The translations under genes and the position numbers were made by a program. Of a stretch of DNA of 64,000 nucleotides, positions 12,668-21,830 are shown piece after piece. Positions within the stretch are counted from its first letter, which is position 1. The number at the start of each line of letters is the position of its first letter. The DNA is taken from NCBI GenBank assembly GCA_948470475.1, contig OX419338.1, forward strand, positions 16,860,030 through 16,924,029, given 5' to 3'. The DNA is from Galaxea fascicularis. Taxonomy: Eukaryota; Cnidaria; Anthozoa; Scleractinia; Euphylliidae. The notes beneath the pieces are model-generated. The model was not told where the DNA came from. It saw only the letters and a list, made by a program, of their open reading frames with translations, and ran no database searches.

Positions 12668-15600
12668 GTTATTATTATTATTATTTTATATCATTAGGTA
12701 CAGTGCTGCAAGAGATAAGAGTTGATTGTGATATTGACGACAGGGCAAGCATTGCGATTTCCAAGAAAGGAAAGGCCTGGGAGGTACCTAGAATAGCCAA
12801 GTAAAATTGGCAATTCCTGTTATTTGCGTCTCTAGATAATCTATATAAGGAAGAATGACGTTTTACAGTGTTGAAGCATCTTTCGTCACGGCTCTTTAAA
12901 TACTTGCCAACGAGGAAAAGAATTTGTATCAAGACAGAACAGGTTATTCTAATAAGTTAGACTTTTATGTTAAGGATATTACAAAAGTAAACAAAATTCT
13001 TTGTTAAATCTTAACATCCATGCACTATTGTGTGGAAGCTGTGCCAAAAAAACTGTTTTATCATTAACCAGCACTAAGGCCGTCAATGATTTGCCATGAT
13101 TATAATATGAACATGATATCGAAATTTCCTTTTTCAGATTTTCCTGGCCACATCATATGGTAAACTACGCTCCTATAGTACTTCTCCTTCCTCAAATGGG
13201 CAACCTGTTCTGAAGAAAGAGCTCCAGGTACGTAAAGACTGCAGTGATCATGGATAATTATTACCATTGTATAATTGACACTTGCTTTGAGCACAGATGA
13301 ACATGTAGTTCAGCGACTTTTCGGTTGTGCCTTTTCCTTACAGAGAAGACCCAAAGTCCTCACCATAGCTCCAGATGGCAACTCTCTTGCTTTTGGCTCT
13401 GACAAGATGTACTTATGGAGCCCTAAATCTCAAAAGGTAAAGTTTAGTTGTCTCTCGTCGGTGTTTGCTCTGGTACATATATAATGGCTTGATGGAACGG
13501 GTTAATGGTGATTTGGGAGGCACAAAATGCCATGATTAATTCGCTCATGACGCGATGCATTTGAAGTGAGATGTTATATTTGACTTGTTTTAACCACCCT
13601 TTCCGCCGTGAAGTCCACCTTTAATTTATGAAAGCATCCATCATTTACTTTGCTTATTATGATTTACACCAAAAGAATAGTTTCAATAACTTGTGTTCTA
13701 CATTTTTGCGCCCCTATTCAGGATAAAGTTTTCGAGACTGACAAGAAGACAGCTCTCAAAATGGACGGCGCTACTTTAAGCTTCTCCAGTACTGGGGCAA
13801 AATTGGGAGCGGTATTGTCTAATGGAACGTATATCTGGAACACACAAACAGGTACACCAAAGTCTTATAACTTAGTAGTCATATTCATTGTTGAGACAAA
13901 TGTATTTGCTATATGTATTTGTTGGCTCGTTTCATTTGACTACGTGCTAGTTTAGGGCATGTTTCTGTTATGGCGTATATAGAGCAAACCCCAGGGGGAG
14001 GGGGGTACTCGGGTTTCAAGTGACGGGGATGATCGAAGGATTTTTTTGGGTTTGAAATTTTCGATTCCGGGATTTTTTGGGGTACGAAAATTTGGGAAGT
14101 ATTTTTTTTGGGGTAACTTGATTTGAGTAGGGATTTTTTGGGGGTATTAAAAAGAATCGTACAAACAAACGTGTTCGGTCCAGGGATTTTTTAGCATTTG
14201 GCTGGAAGCCCTAGCGATTTTTTTGGTCTTGACCTTTGGCTCCATTCGATTATCCCCGTCACTTAAAATCCCAAGTACCTCCCCCCCCCCCCTCCCTCCC
14301 GGGGAGCAAACCTGGGGAACCTCTGACCGGCTTGCGCAAACGTAATCACAGACTTCTGCTAACAAAGGTTGTAGCTACCTCACGTAGAGGAAAAAAATAC
14401 TTCTGATTTGAATTCATATGAAAGACAGTTTGTCAAGGACCAAATTAAGTGTTTTGGATTAGTTTCTTATTTTCGTCCTTCATCCCTACTCAATGCTTGT
14501 CACATGGAGGTCCATTAACGAAGTAATTGTTATATTTCTGTCGTCCATTTTACATATACAGCACAATAACTCACTTCTGTAAGACTAAGTTGGCTGGTAA
14601 TGCTAAATTGTTATTTTATTGTCCAATAGAAAGTTGCATAGCATCCTTTCAACATGTTTCTCTCAACAATAATATAATAGTTCTAAATAACGTCAGTTGA
14701 ACGAATCTCATTATATTCCAGCAAAACTTTTAAAGGTGCTCGCGATGACTAGTTTGGGTGTGGACTTTGTGACGCTTTCTCCAGAGCTGGATTACATAAC
14801 ATGCTCCGACCTTAGAGACAGGAATCAAGTTCTGGTATTGTTAAAACTGTATATGCTCTTCCAATCCAGTTGGAGTCCATTTCACCCTTATAAAATAAAA
14901 AGGCACACAAAATCCGACTGTCAGGAGACAACCCAAAGTTCCCATTTCTCTCAGACGCAAATTAATACCCCTTTTGATAATTAGTGTACAAGTCTTGCGT
15001 TACGTGCCGTCCATGTTTGTCAAGTCCAGCCCAAATTTCCCTCATCATCACTCTGAAGGACTGGAAAGTTCATCTCCATGCTAAAACGCCAATAAAGCCA
15101 CTAATTGATCCGGTTTTGGTCGGGTCACTTGTATCAACGGATTCCCCTTCTTTCTGCGCGTAGGATGCCAGGCCATCGTAGGGTAACCCCATAGTACTCT
15201 GTCACCCATTTTTTACTCCAGAACCTATGTGGAGAACAAGAGTGAATTGCTTGTGGAACAATTTAGAAATACATGAATCTGGTGTAATAGGTCGCATTAG
15301 ACCTTTGTGGAGGAAAAGCTGCTTTAGATATATGAAATTTTTATTGAATGTCATTCTTTTCCTTTCGCGTCATATTAAGATACTCGAAAAAACTCATTTA
15401 TTATTTTTTATTGTTCTTATTTTTGTTATTTTACGGGCACTGACTTTAAAGGCGTATTGAGATGCCAATCAATTCATACTTTTGGTTTCAAGGTATTTTG
15501 CATGGCACCGAAACCGTACGACAAACATCCAGAATGGGAAACCCTGAAGGGTCACTCGGCTCCAGTGAAAGCATGCTGCATTTCGAATAGAGAAAGCGGT

Positions 15601-18600
15601 CATCCCTTGATTGCCACTGCATCTGATGATTGCACTGTTCAACTCTGGGATACCAGAAATATGCCCTCACAAAAAGTTGTCAAACTACCGGTTAGTATAA
15701 TACCTTGGGTCAAGCTAAAGATGACTGAATTTTTACTATGTTTGAGCCCTTACTGTTAAAATCATCAAAACCAACCATCACAACCTGATTTCAAAATAGC
15801 CGCCCATATTCATCTCCCATTGAAGGATCTCAAGAGGTTATAGGAAGGTCCCCGATCACAACTCTCTCAAAGGCCCAGTTGTTGTGGAAATCGATTCTTT
15901 TTACAACTGGGTTGTTTCAACGGTGGTGTGCTATTCAAAGATGAGCTGAATTTAAGGTATTATTCTCAATTACAGTCTTGACTGTTGCACTTGTAATTTT
16001 GGCTGGAACAATACAGTTCTTCCTTTTCAGTTTTAAATTTTTATTGCCAAAACGAACAATTTGAATTCGAAAGATGCTCGTTTTTCCTTAAAAGACAAAG
16101 CAAGAAGATTAAATATCATTGATTCACGAACGACACATTTTCACCCACAAGTCTTATAACCTGTTTTGAATCCATCAGAACCACGTGGGTACAGTGCAAG
16201 ATTGCTCATTTTCCAGTGACGGCAGATTAGCGGTGAGTTGCTCTGAGACCGAAAACTGGGTGTGGCAGGCCTGCGAACCAGTTCAACGACTGTATCAGCT
16301 GCATCCAGCTTCTGAAGGTAAGAACTAGGGTTACGTTAGAATGTGCATCTCTTACTGCCACAGCTGAACCGAGAAGAGACTTTGAGAAATTATTATTATT
16401 AATACATATGTGAGGGATGAAAACTACCTTTTTTTCTTCCAATCGATCGCAACTGATCCACAGTAAAACGATGTCGTAGCCCTTAACAGCCCCACCACCG
16501 TCACAAACCTTTAAAACGGGTCAATATTGGCTGCAGCTTTTAGACAGAAAAATGTTTTGTTTAAAAATAAAAGTAGCTTTTTCACTCCTGTCCATCGTCC
16601 ACCAAGAGCTTTTGTGTAGATCTTTAACCTAAAAGGTTATTGTGATTCCCTCTCTTCACCCAGGAAGCGGAATCGGCCCTTGTTTTTCCGAAGATGACCA
16701 GTTTGTGTCAGTTTTTACGAAGACTGGCATCGATGTGTGGCATCTCAAGTCCGGTAATGACCGTCATGGGTCTGATGCCAGCCTAATCATGGGAGCGCAC
16801 AGGTAATGTAGCTTTAGCACTATCTCAGTATTTGGAACAGGCATAATCTCTCAATCAACCACCTACTCACAGCCTGGTATTATCTTTTTCAAATGTGTCT
16901 GTCAATAACTGATGAAAGGCTGAATTTCAAATTTGTTGACTGGTTGACTAAGAACTTGGCTTACTGGCTGACTGGCTGACTGAAGGGTTTACTGATAAGC
17001 TGACTTACTGACCGACCGACTCTTATCTTAAGTGACTGGTGGGCAGCCTGATTGACTGACTGGCTGACTGGTTGAATTTCAAAAAACACTAAATGCCGAG
17101 TGTCTGTTTAGCTGACAAGTCGAATGGCTTGTAGGAAGATTGAATACATGATGAGCTGCTTCATAGTCACTCCCATGTTCCGGATCTTACGGATAGCCTA
17201 TACAGGTTACTCAGTAAACGATTCAATTAACGTTACTAGCGGCAACAACTCACTAATGTCTTATTGCTGTGCAGAACTCTCACATTCCTTGCCGTCCGAC
17301 ACCTCTTCACAAAGTTCACGTCTGATGGCCTTTACTGCTGCTTAACAACGGAAAGTGAACCGTCTATAATCCGGCTGTACTTGGCGGTCAACAAGTACAC
17401 TCTGGAAGAGTGGGCGCGAAATGAACTCAAGGATCCACCACCAAAAGATGGAGATCTGGACGAGCGGGAGGCTTTTGAACAGAGATTTTCAGTTGACGAA
17501 GGACAAAAGGTATGTCAGTTAATACCAGATTTTATACCATGTCATAGAAATACAGCCAATCAGAATGCAGAAAAGCCGTTGTATATATTCACCGATTTTC
17601 ACCGAACCTCCCAACGTACGTGTACCGCACTGATTGTGTAGGGCCATGTATTTTCTATGACATGAGATAAAATAGTTATGCAAAGCTTTCTAGTCTTTCC
17701 ACTTGAGAGATACGTAGGATATTCCATGGTATACCACTCAAATGCTTTGCATAACTGGTGCAGATATACAGGCAAAAAATATAGAATTAGCCTGTCCGAA
17801 AAGATAGCTCGGAACCAGCGTCAAGTGGAATTTACCACATGTCAGAATATATAAGCAGATTCGGCACTCTCAGTACTTTAAACCTATCAGATCGTTTTCG
17901 TGCAAAATGTTGCATGACACCCACCTAACCTGTGCGGCAGGCGTAAACGGGTCAATTTTTCTCTCGTATTCTCATCCCCAATCCCCTTCCCCGTTTACGC
18001 CTACCACGCAGGCTACAAGACAACTGAGAGTAGTGGTGCATCAAATTCAGTACGACTAAATAAACAATACCCTCCATTTCGCGCGAAAATATGCTCGGAT
18101 ATTTGTCCGCGGACATTCTTTTCCGAGAAGCGAACAGTGAGCGACGAGGAACTGATAATGTCCAAGGACAAACATCCAAGAATATTTTTTAAGCTAAATG
18201 GAGGGTATTGTGTTTCTTATCCTTCAAATATTTTTCGCAACGTCCATTTGGGGAATATCACCGGATATTCCCCAGTTTTAGCTGGGGTACATTCAGTCAC
18301 GTGATGCGTTTAAACCAATCGCGTGTGAGTGAAAACATTTGATAGATTATAACACCAAATATCCTTTAAGAAAGGAAGCTTGGTCTGTAAAGTGGCTCTA
18401 ACTGGAGTTTCCTGATGAAATCGCAGTGTGAACATCCAAATCAAAGTCGTCAAATGTTTCTTTGTGTGCCGCTGTTTGTAATGTTGGACAATATGGTGAT
18501 ATCTTTAAGACTCTGGAAAATGTGTGTTTATTTTATTCAAATGAAACTTATTATGCTGTACATCACGTTCCAATGGTTCTGTCATAGACTTGTTTTTTTT

Positions 18601-19375
18601 ATATATGTTAATTTTAACTTCAGTTATGAGCTGCATTTTTCAAAGCTAAACATTCTAGAAATGGAGACCGCTATCACGTATAACCAAGAGCCATAATGGG
18701 ACAGCTGTCCCATTAACCTGGTGTAACTTAGATTGGCAACAGAAAGGAGACATGTCGCTTTCGTGATTCTTACAGGTCACGGAGGCAGCCGTGTCAAACA
18801 CATGCGGTAAGCTGGCAGCTATCAGTATTCCACAACAAAGCAGCAATCAGGAAATCATGAAAGGACCAGCCGAGGTGCACTTGTGGGACCTCAACTATCA
18901 CTCAAACTGGAAAGTGGTGTTATCAGAGCATCCATCCGTCGCTCGTCAACTTACAGTGGGTTGTAATCATCTCATAACTTTTATACAAACGTGGAAAAAT
19001 ATTTCTCACACAGAAAGACTCCAGGGTGGATTGTTGGGACTTAATGAGGACAAAGCCGCTTCTCCGGCTGACGAAGCTGTTATCCAAGTCTTCGATATAC
19101 GAGGATCAGCACTTCAAACTTTTCGGATCCCGGGCAGGTTTTCCGGTGTCAATGGTGCAAGTAATGACTCCTCCTTTAAAAACATTTCGGACGAACTAGT
19201 GGCTTACGGACTCGATGATGGGATTTTTAAGGCAAAGGGAGTGAAATATAATAAATTTCCGGGAGCATTTACTGTTAATAACACTGAAATTACAGCGGTG
19301 AACATGGCGTCTAATGGGAGGTCAGCTATCGTGGGGTGCGCAAATGGAAGTGTACACATCATTCAGATCACGTGA
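1..19375 (+). CDS. NACHT and WD-repeat protein, NWD1/NWD2 type (5' partial, multi-exon)
   Basis: Exons I can place from splice sites and matching phase: 1-62, 550-734, 941-1005, 1395-1565, 2540-2742, 3479-3629, 5187-5409, 8300-8377, 8790-8945, 10818-10978, 11228-11375, 12698-12783, 13138-13227, 13344-13436, 13722-13851, 14722-14834, 15493-15690, 16179-16317, 16664-16802, 17275-17509, 18776-19375 (stop TGA). The first exons give the Walker B region PLVLFLDSLDQLS, then LPKNVHIVVSTLP, a winged-helix-like part (FERLIRKHG, LWTRLRNDLGGY) and RYNLRKLRELPYHL, all typical of NWD-family STAND NTPases. From 10818 on come WD40 blades (GHSAPVKACCIS...TASDDCTVQLWD near 15550-15650; EVHLWDL; VIQVFDI). Walker A and the N-terminus lie outside the window. 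Such proteins are thought to be ATP/GTP-driven oligomerising sensors; the ligand is unknown. An exon appears to be missing between 8945 and 10818, because phase 0 must become phase 1 there. Family call firm; exact exon set slightly less so. Confidence 0.88.
1010..1325. repeat. Degenerate pentanucleotide repeats in an intron
   Basis: The intron between exons 941-1005 and 1395-1565 is filled by degenerate TTACG/TTATG units followed by TACCA/TACCG/TGCCA units. It is low-complexity, has no coding sense, and accounts for the spurious frames rich in Tyr, Leu and His. Confidence 0.75.
3178..3295. mobile_element. Short foldback element with about 32-bp inverted ends
   Basis: The left end AATGACTGGTCCCTTAGGGA and the right end (reverse complement AATGACTGGCCCGAGGGGAA) match over about 32 bases and continue into AATTTT. 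No coding capacity. It lies in an NWD-gene intron and directly abuts the next element. Confidence 0.7.
3296..3452. mobile_element. MITE with about 35-bp TIRs beginning GGCCGTTTTCACAC
   Basis: The ends GGCCGTTTTCACACTAGAGA and, reverse-complemented, GGCCGTTTTCACACGAGAGA match almost perfectly for about 35 bp. Flanking ATT on both sides (3293-3295 and 3453-3455) fits a 3-bp target duplication as in PIF/Harbinger-like elements. It is rich in CGTCT/AGACG motifs. A related element lies at 31701-32017. Confidence 0.8.
3948..4347. mobile_element. 400-bp MITE with TA target duplication
   Basis: The ends AAGCCGACGACACACT and, reverse-complemented, AAGCCGGCGACACACT are inverted repeats extending through CGATTTT. 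TA dinucleotides flank both sides (3946-3947, 4348-4349), as for Tc1/mariner-type insertions. The interior has many CGAT/ATCG-rich submotifs and no ORF of note. Confidence 0.8.
6314..7325 (-). CDS. Class A (rhodopsin-like) GPCR, intronless, nested antisense in an intron; C-terminus frameshifted
   Basis: The open frame as read is 309 residues (7325-6396). Seven hydrophobic segments are visible. Class A marks: GN at residues 62-63 (TM1), LAIADLL with Asp91 (TM2), DRC in place of DRY at 144-146, Trp172 in TM4, SWVP at 263-266 in place of CWxP, and NPYIY at 296-300 (TM7). N-glycosylation sequons lie at N10, N24 and N37. The usual TM3 cysteine, 25 residues before Arg145, is a serine; a cysteine sits six residues earlier. 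Right after NPYIY the frame crosses an AT run (6423-6435) and stops after nine residues. In the neighbouring frame the next codons read FYRQRNYRKAFRRLV, a typical helix 8, and run to a stop at 6314-6316. The gene is therefore probably about 42 residues longer than the uninterrupted frame. It lies wholly within the NWD-gene intron 5410-8299 on the opposite strand. Ligand unknown. Confidence 0.85.
6423..6435. repeat. AT microsatellite inside the GPCR NPxxY codons
   Basis: A 13-base alternating A/T run lies exactly on the TM7 NPxxY codons of the antisense GPCR gene. Gain of one AT unit, or loss of two, would put the helix-8 frame in register with the seven-helix frame. It may be a sequencing or assembly slip, a polymorphism, or a true inactivating change. 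Confidence 0.8.
9200..9378 (+). repeat. Probable 3' end of a retroelement
   Basis: The stretch ending CGCTATATAAATAAAGTG followed by a TTATTG-type simple tail resembles the 3' ends of non-LTR elements, which close with a short tandem repeat. No protein-coding part is visible next to it. This is an inference from shape only. Confidence 0.4.
9932..9975. repeat. Perfect 14-bp hairpin
   Basis: CAACGCAGACACAA (9932-9945) is followed after a 16-nt loop by its exact reverse complement (9962-9975). It lies in the intron where a linking NWD exon is missing. It could be the centre of a foldback element. Confidence 0.7.
10263..10290 (+). other. Candidate 28-nt microexon of the NWD gene
   Basis: It is preceded by CCTTTCAG and followed by GTTATA, starts in phase 0 and ends in phase 1, exactly the shift needed between exons 8790-8945 and 10818-10978. 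It would add LNLFTMTNL plus a shared glycine. I see no clear homology to NWD proteins in those residues, so another exon may be the true link. Confidence 0.25.
11639..12565. mobile_element. Foldback element with G/C-run ends, about 0.93 kb
   Basis: It begins CCCGGGGGGGAGGGTACTT and ends AAGTACCCCCCCCCCCCCGG, an inverted pair. Internal phrases such as AATGGGGT and GGGGTCGC recur. A shorter relative with the same style of ends lies at 13991-14303. It sits in the NWD intron between exons 11228-11375 and 12698-12783. Confidence 0.65.
12629..12690 (+). repeat. ATT/TTA trinucleotide microsatellite
   Basis: About 20 TAT/ATT units run up to eight bases before the splice acceptor at 12697. The repeat replaces the usual polypyrimidine tract of this intron, so its length may affect splicing. 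Confidence 0.85.
13991..14303. mobile_element. 313-bp MITE with 8-9 bp target duplication
   Basis: The ends (CCAGGGGGAGGGGGGTACT and its inverted counterpart in the C-rich right end) extend into AAGTGACGGGGAT on both arms. GAGCAAACC flanks both sides (13982-13990 and 14304-14312), a 9-bp, or 8 plus 1, duplication typical of hAT-like insertions. The interior is GATTTTTT-rich. Confidence 0.75.
16936..17076. repeat. Degenerate GACTGGCT/TGAC repeat
   Basis: Units such as GACTGGCT, GACTGACT and GACCGACC recur through an NWD intron. It has no coding sense. Confidence 0.6.
17527..17674. mobile_element. Small TIR element
   Basis: ATTTTATACCATGTCATAG at the left and its near-exact inverted copy ending at 17674 (ATTTTATCTCATGTCATAG when reverse-complemented) are about 25-bp TIRs. 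It lies directly downstream of the donor at 17510. Confidence 0.6.
17928..18016. mobile_element. Short inverted-repeat element containing GGCGTAAACGGG
   Basis: AGGCGTAAACGGG near 17936 and CCCCGTTTACGCCT near 17990 are an inverted pair, and the similarity extends outward through CCTGTGCGGC/GCGTGGTAGG-like sequence. No ORF is present. Confidence 0.5.
18062..18216. mobile_element. MITE with TIR AAACAATACCCTCCATTT
   Basis: The left end AAACAATACCCTCCATTT and the right end AAATGGAGGGTATTGTGTTT are inverted. Similarity continues inward to the TTTGTCC.CGGACA-like cores, giving arms of about 55 bp. It is intronic in the NWD gene. Confidence 0.8.
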
Positions 19376-19926
19376 TTTGGTTACTCAGTGTTTGCTGGCT
19401 CTTTGTTCTATTGGGCCGTTCATTATAATAGAACGATCACTGGCAAAAGGTCTTTATACAGCCGATTGGCGCTTTGGTCTGAAGTCGTTCATGAAAGTGG
19501 GGTAAACCTAAATGTATTCAACACCTTAACGCCGCTTCGTAAAAGTAGTAAAGAGAAAAGAACGAAGGAGGCTCTTAACTAAGTTGTGAAATCTAAGACA
19601 ATCTCAGTGTTAAGAAATGAGAAAAAGATGCGGCAATCCAAATAGAAACACAGGGCCGTAGGCAGGTTTTTTCGTGGGAGGGTGCGATTTGTCCATGGAA
19701 ATGGACAAACGGAGCGCTGTAGGCGCGAACCTCTTGGGGGTCCGGTGGCATGATCCCTCGGGAAATTTCGAAAAATTGTGTTGCCTGAAGCTGCATTTCG
19801 TGCGTTTTTAGGGCAGTATGATATTGAAACAGGCAGCTGAAAGCAAACCTAAAAACGTGAATATAACTCAAATTTTTCAAATTCAAAATGCTTTTTTTCG
19901 CAAAGAAGTAGAGTAATAATAATGAT

Positions 19927-20252
19927 CATAGGCGTACGGGCCGGGGGGGCGGGGGGGCTGCAGCACCCCCAAAATTTTGGGCAACCTAGATTTTTAGGGC
20001 AGCAAGAGAAATTTGGGCAAAGCCAATTATTTAAGTTTATGTTTTCAAGCTGTTTTCTGAATTCGAATAGATAGATATTTTCTATTTTTTCCTGAAGTCG
20101 GCACTGTAAAGCCAGTTAAATTCACACGAGACAGCCGTTGCCTAGCACGTGACGAGCTTCTGGTCATTTCGTAAAATTTGGGCAGCTTGTAAGAATTTTT
20201 TGGGCAAATGGTTCACCGCCCCCCCTGGCAAAAAAATGCCCGTACGCCTATG
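19927..20252. mobile_element. MITE with CATAGGCGTACGGGC ends and 8-bp target duplication (second copy 20911-21236)
   Basis: The ends CATAGGCGTACGGGC and GCCCGTACGCCTATG are exact inverted repeats. ATAATGAT flanks both sides (19919-19926, 20253-20260), consistent with hAT-type insertion; the flank is simple sequence, so the duplication is slightly less certain. The interior has G-run and C-run arms. Confidence 0.8.
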
Positions 20253-20359
20253 ATAATGATAATAATAATGATGATTTATTTCTATTGCGTGTGTTTCCGC
20301 ATAGTAAGATGCTCACACGCGCATTACAATATTCTAAATTGTAAATTCTTTACAATTTT

Positions 20360-20550
20360 CAAATCAAACCAAATCAAATCAAATCAAATGTTGGTTTTTG
20401 GAGAGAGGGGAAAACCTGAGTACCCGGAGAAAAACCTCTCGGAGCAGAGTAGAGAACCAACAAACTCAACCCACTTATGATGCCGAGTCCGGGAATTCAA
20501 CCCGGGGTACGTTGGTGGATGCCGAGTGCTCTCACCACTGCACCAACCCT
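20360..20550 (-). mobile_element. tRNA-derived SINE (second copy about 21344-21534)
   Basis: Read on the minus strand, the head has an A-box-like TGGTGAGAGCACTCGG and a B-box-like GGGTTGAATTCCCGG, followed by a non-tRNA body and a GATTT-type simple-repeat tail (plus strand AAATCAAATC). Position and spacing of the boxes are those of a Pol III promoter. A truncated relative lies at 36713-36825. Confidence 0.7.
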
Positions 20551-20565
20551 GATTATATTAATGTT

Positions 20566-20674
20566 GGGAATAATGTCACAATTGAAAAGGAACAGAAATA
20601 CAAACAAATTAAAGTTGCAAATTCGTATTATTCCAAATTAATTGTGGCACATTCTCTTGTGTGACATTATTCCC
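20566..20674. mobile_element. Palindromic 109-bp element
   Basis: GGGAATAATGTCACA at the left and TGTGACATTATTCCC at the right are exact 15-bp inverted repeats. The AT-rich interior has further complementarity. Copy 2 is at 21550-21658. Confidence 0.75.
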
Positions 20675-20686
20675 TAATTATAAAGT

Positions 20687-20744
20687 AGATCGTGATCAAC
20701 AGCAAACCGAGTGGCACTAGGTTTGCTGTTGATCATCACGATCT
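20687..20744. ncRNA. Long hairpin, miRNA-precursor-like (copy at 21671-21728)
   Basis: AGATCGTGATCAACAGCAAA...CC pairs with GGTTTGCTGTTGATCATCACGATCT, leaving a 3-nt bulge and an 11-nt loop, for about 22 paired bases. Length and loop fit a cnidarian miRNA precursor, but it may equally be the arm pair of a small transposon. Expression is unknown. Confidence 0.35.
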
Positions 20745-20765
20745 TTTAGGAGTGTCCCAAGCTCA

Positions 20766-21749
20766 TGCCTGAAGCTGCATTTCGTGCGTTTTTAGGGCAG
20801 TATGATATTGAAACAGGCAGCTGAAAGCAAACCTAAAAACGTGAATATAACTCAAATTTTTCAAATTCAAAATGCTTTTTTTCGCAAAGAAGTAGAGTAA
20901 TAATAATGATCATAGGCGTACGGGCCGGGGGGGCGGGGGGGCTGCAGCACCCCCAAAATTTTGGGCAACCTAGATTTTTAGGGCAGCAAGAGAAATTTGG
21001 GCAAAGCCAATTATTTAAGTTTATGTTTTCAAGCTGTTTTCTGAATTCGAATAGATAGATATTTTCTATTTTTTCCTGAAGTCGGCACTGTAAAGCCAGT
21101 TAAATTCACACGAGACAGCCGTTGCCTAGCACGTGACGAGCTTCTGGTCATTTCGTAAAATTTGGGCAGCTTGTAAGAATTTTTTGGGCAAATGGTTCAC
21201 CGCCCCCCCTGGCAAAAAAATGCCCGTACGCCTATGATAATGATAATAATAATGATGATTTATTTCTATTGCGTGTGTTTCCGCATAGTAAGATGCTCAC
21301 ACGCGCATTACAATATTCTAAATTGCAAATTCTTTACAATTTTCAAATCAAACCAAATCAAATCAAATCAAATGTTGGTTTTTGGAGAGAGGGGAAAACC
21401 TGAGTACCCGGAGAAAAACCTCTCGGAGCAGAGTAGAGAACCAACAAACTCAACCCACTTATGATGCCGAGTCCGGGAATTCAACCCGGGGTACGTTGGT
21501 GGATGCCGAGTGCTCTCACCACTGCACCAACCCTGATTATATTAATGTTGGGAATAATGTCACAATTGAAAAGGAACAGAAATACAAACAAATTAAAGTT
21601 GCAAATTCGTATTATTCCAAATTAATTGTGGCACATTCTCTTGTGTGACATTATTCCCTAATTATAAAGTAGATCGTGATCAACAGCAAACCGAGTGGCA
21701 CTAGGTTTGCTGTTGATCATCACGATCTTTTAGGAGTGTCCCAAGCTCA
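20766..21749. repeat. 984-bp direct tandem duplication, copy 2
   Basis: Near-identical second copy of 19782-20765, abutting without spacer. All inner elements are shifted by exactly 984 bases: MITE 20911-21236, SINE about 21344-21534, hairpin 21671-21728. It could be a very recent duplication or an assembly artefact from haplotype collapse. Confidence 0.92.
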
Positions 21750-21830
21750 AGCCTCCTTGGGTGCTTCTTAGCAAACACATCCACTACTTCGGGCGCACCC
21801 ATCGCACCCGCCACACTACCTACCTGCCTG

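Larger units (their letters stand above)
19782..20765. repeat. 984-bp direct tandem duplication, copy 1
   Basis: This block runs from TGCCTGAAGCTG to CCCAAGCTCA and is repeated head-to-tail at 20766-21749. The only difference I noticed by eye is a T/C change at 20342 versus 21326. Inside, in order: an 8-bp-TSD MITE, a short ATCAA-type repeat, a minus-strand SINE, a small palindromic element and a long hairpin. Confidence 0.92.
19653..21830. mobile_element. Outer foldback element enclosing a tandem duplication
   Basis: GGCAGG...GGGAGGGTGCGA near 19661-19687 is inverted against TCGCACCCGCCACACTACC...CCTGCC at 21803-21829. The interior has been filled by the repeat nest described below. It begins about 280 bp after the NWD stop codon, so it may overlap that gene's 3' UTR. 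Confidence 0.55.

Noticed and set aside
18250..18273. GGGGAATATC/GATATTCCCC palindrome as a fifth kappaB site
   Set aside because: It is a 24-base inverted repeat without the CC half at the right spacing, and no ISRE lies beside it; more likely part of a repeat.
20493..20550. Possible tRNA gene (A-box and B-box like words)
   Set aside because: No cloverleaf with acceptor stem forms; the body and simple-repeat tail show a SINE.
20208..21648. Identical pairs of 88-90 codon frames
   Set aside because: They are translated MITE/SINE sequence, identical only because of the 984-bp duplication.
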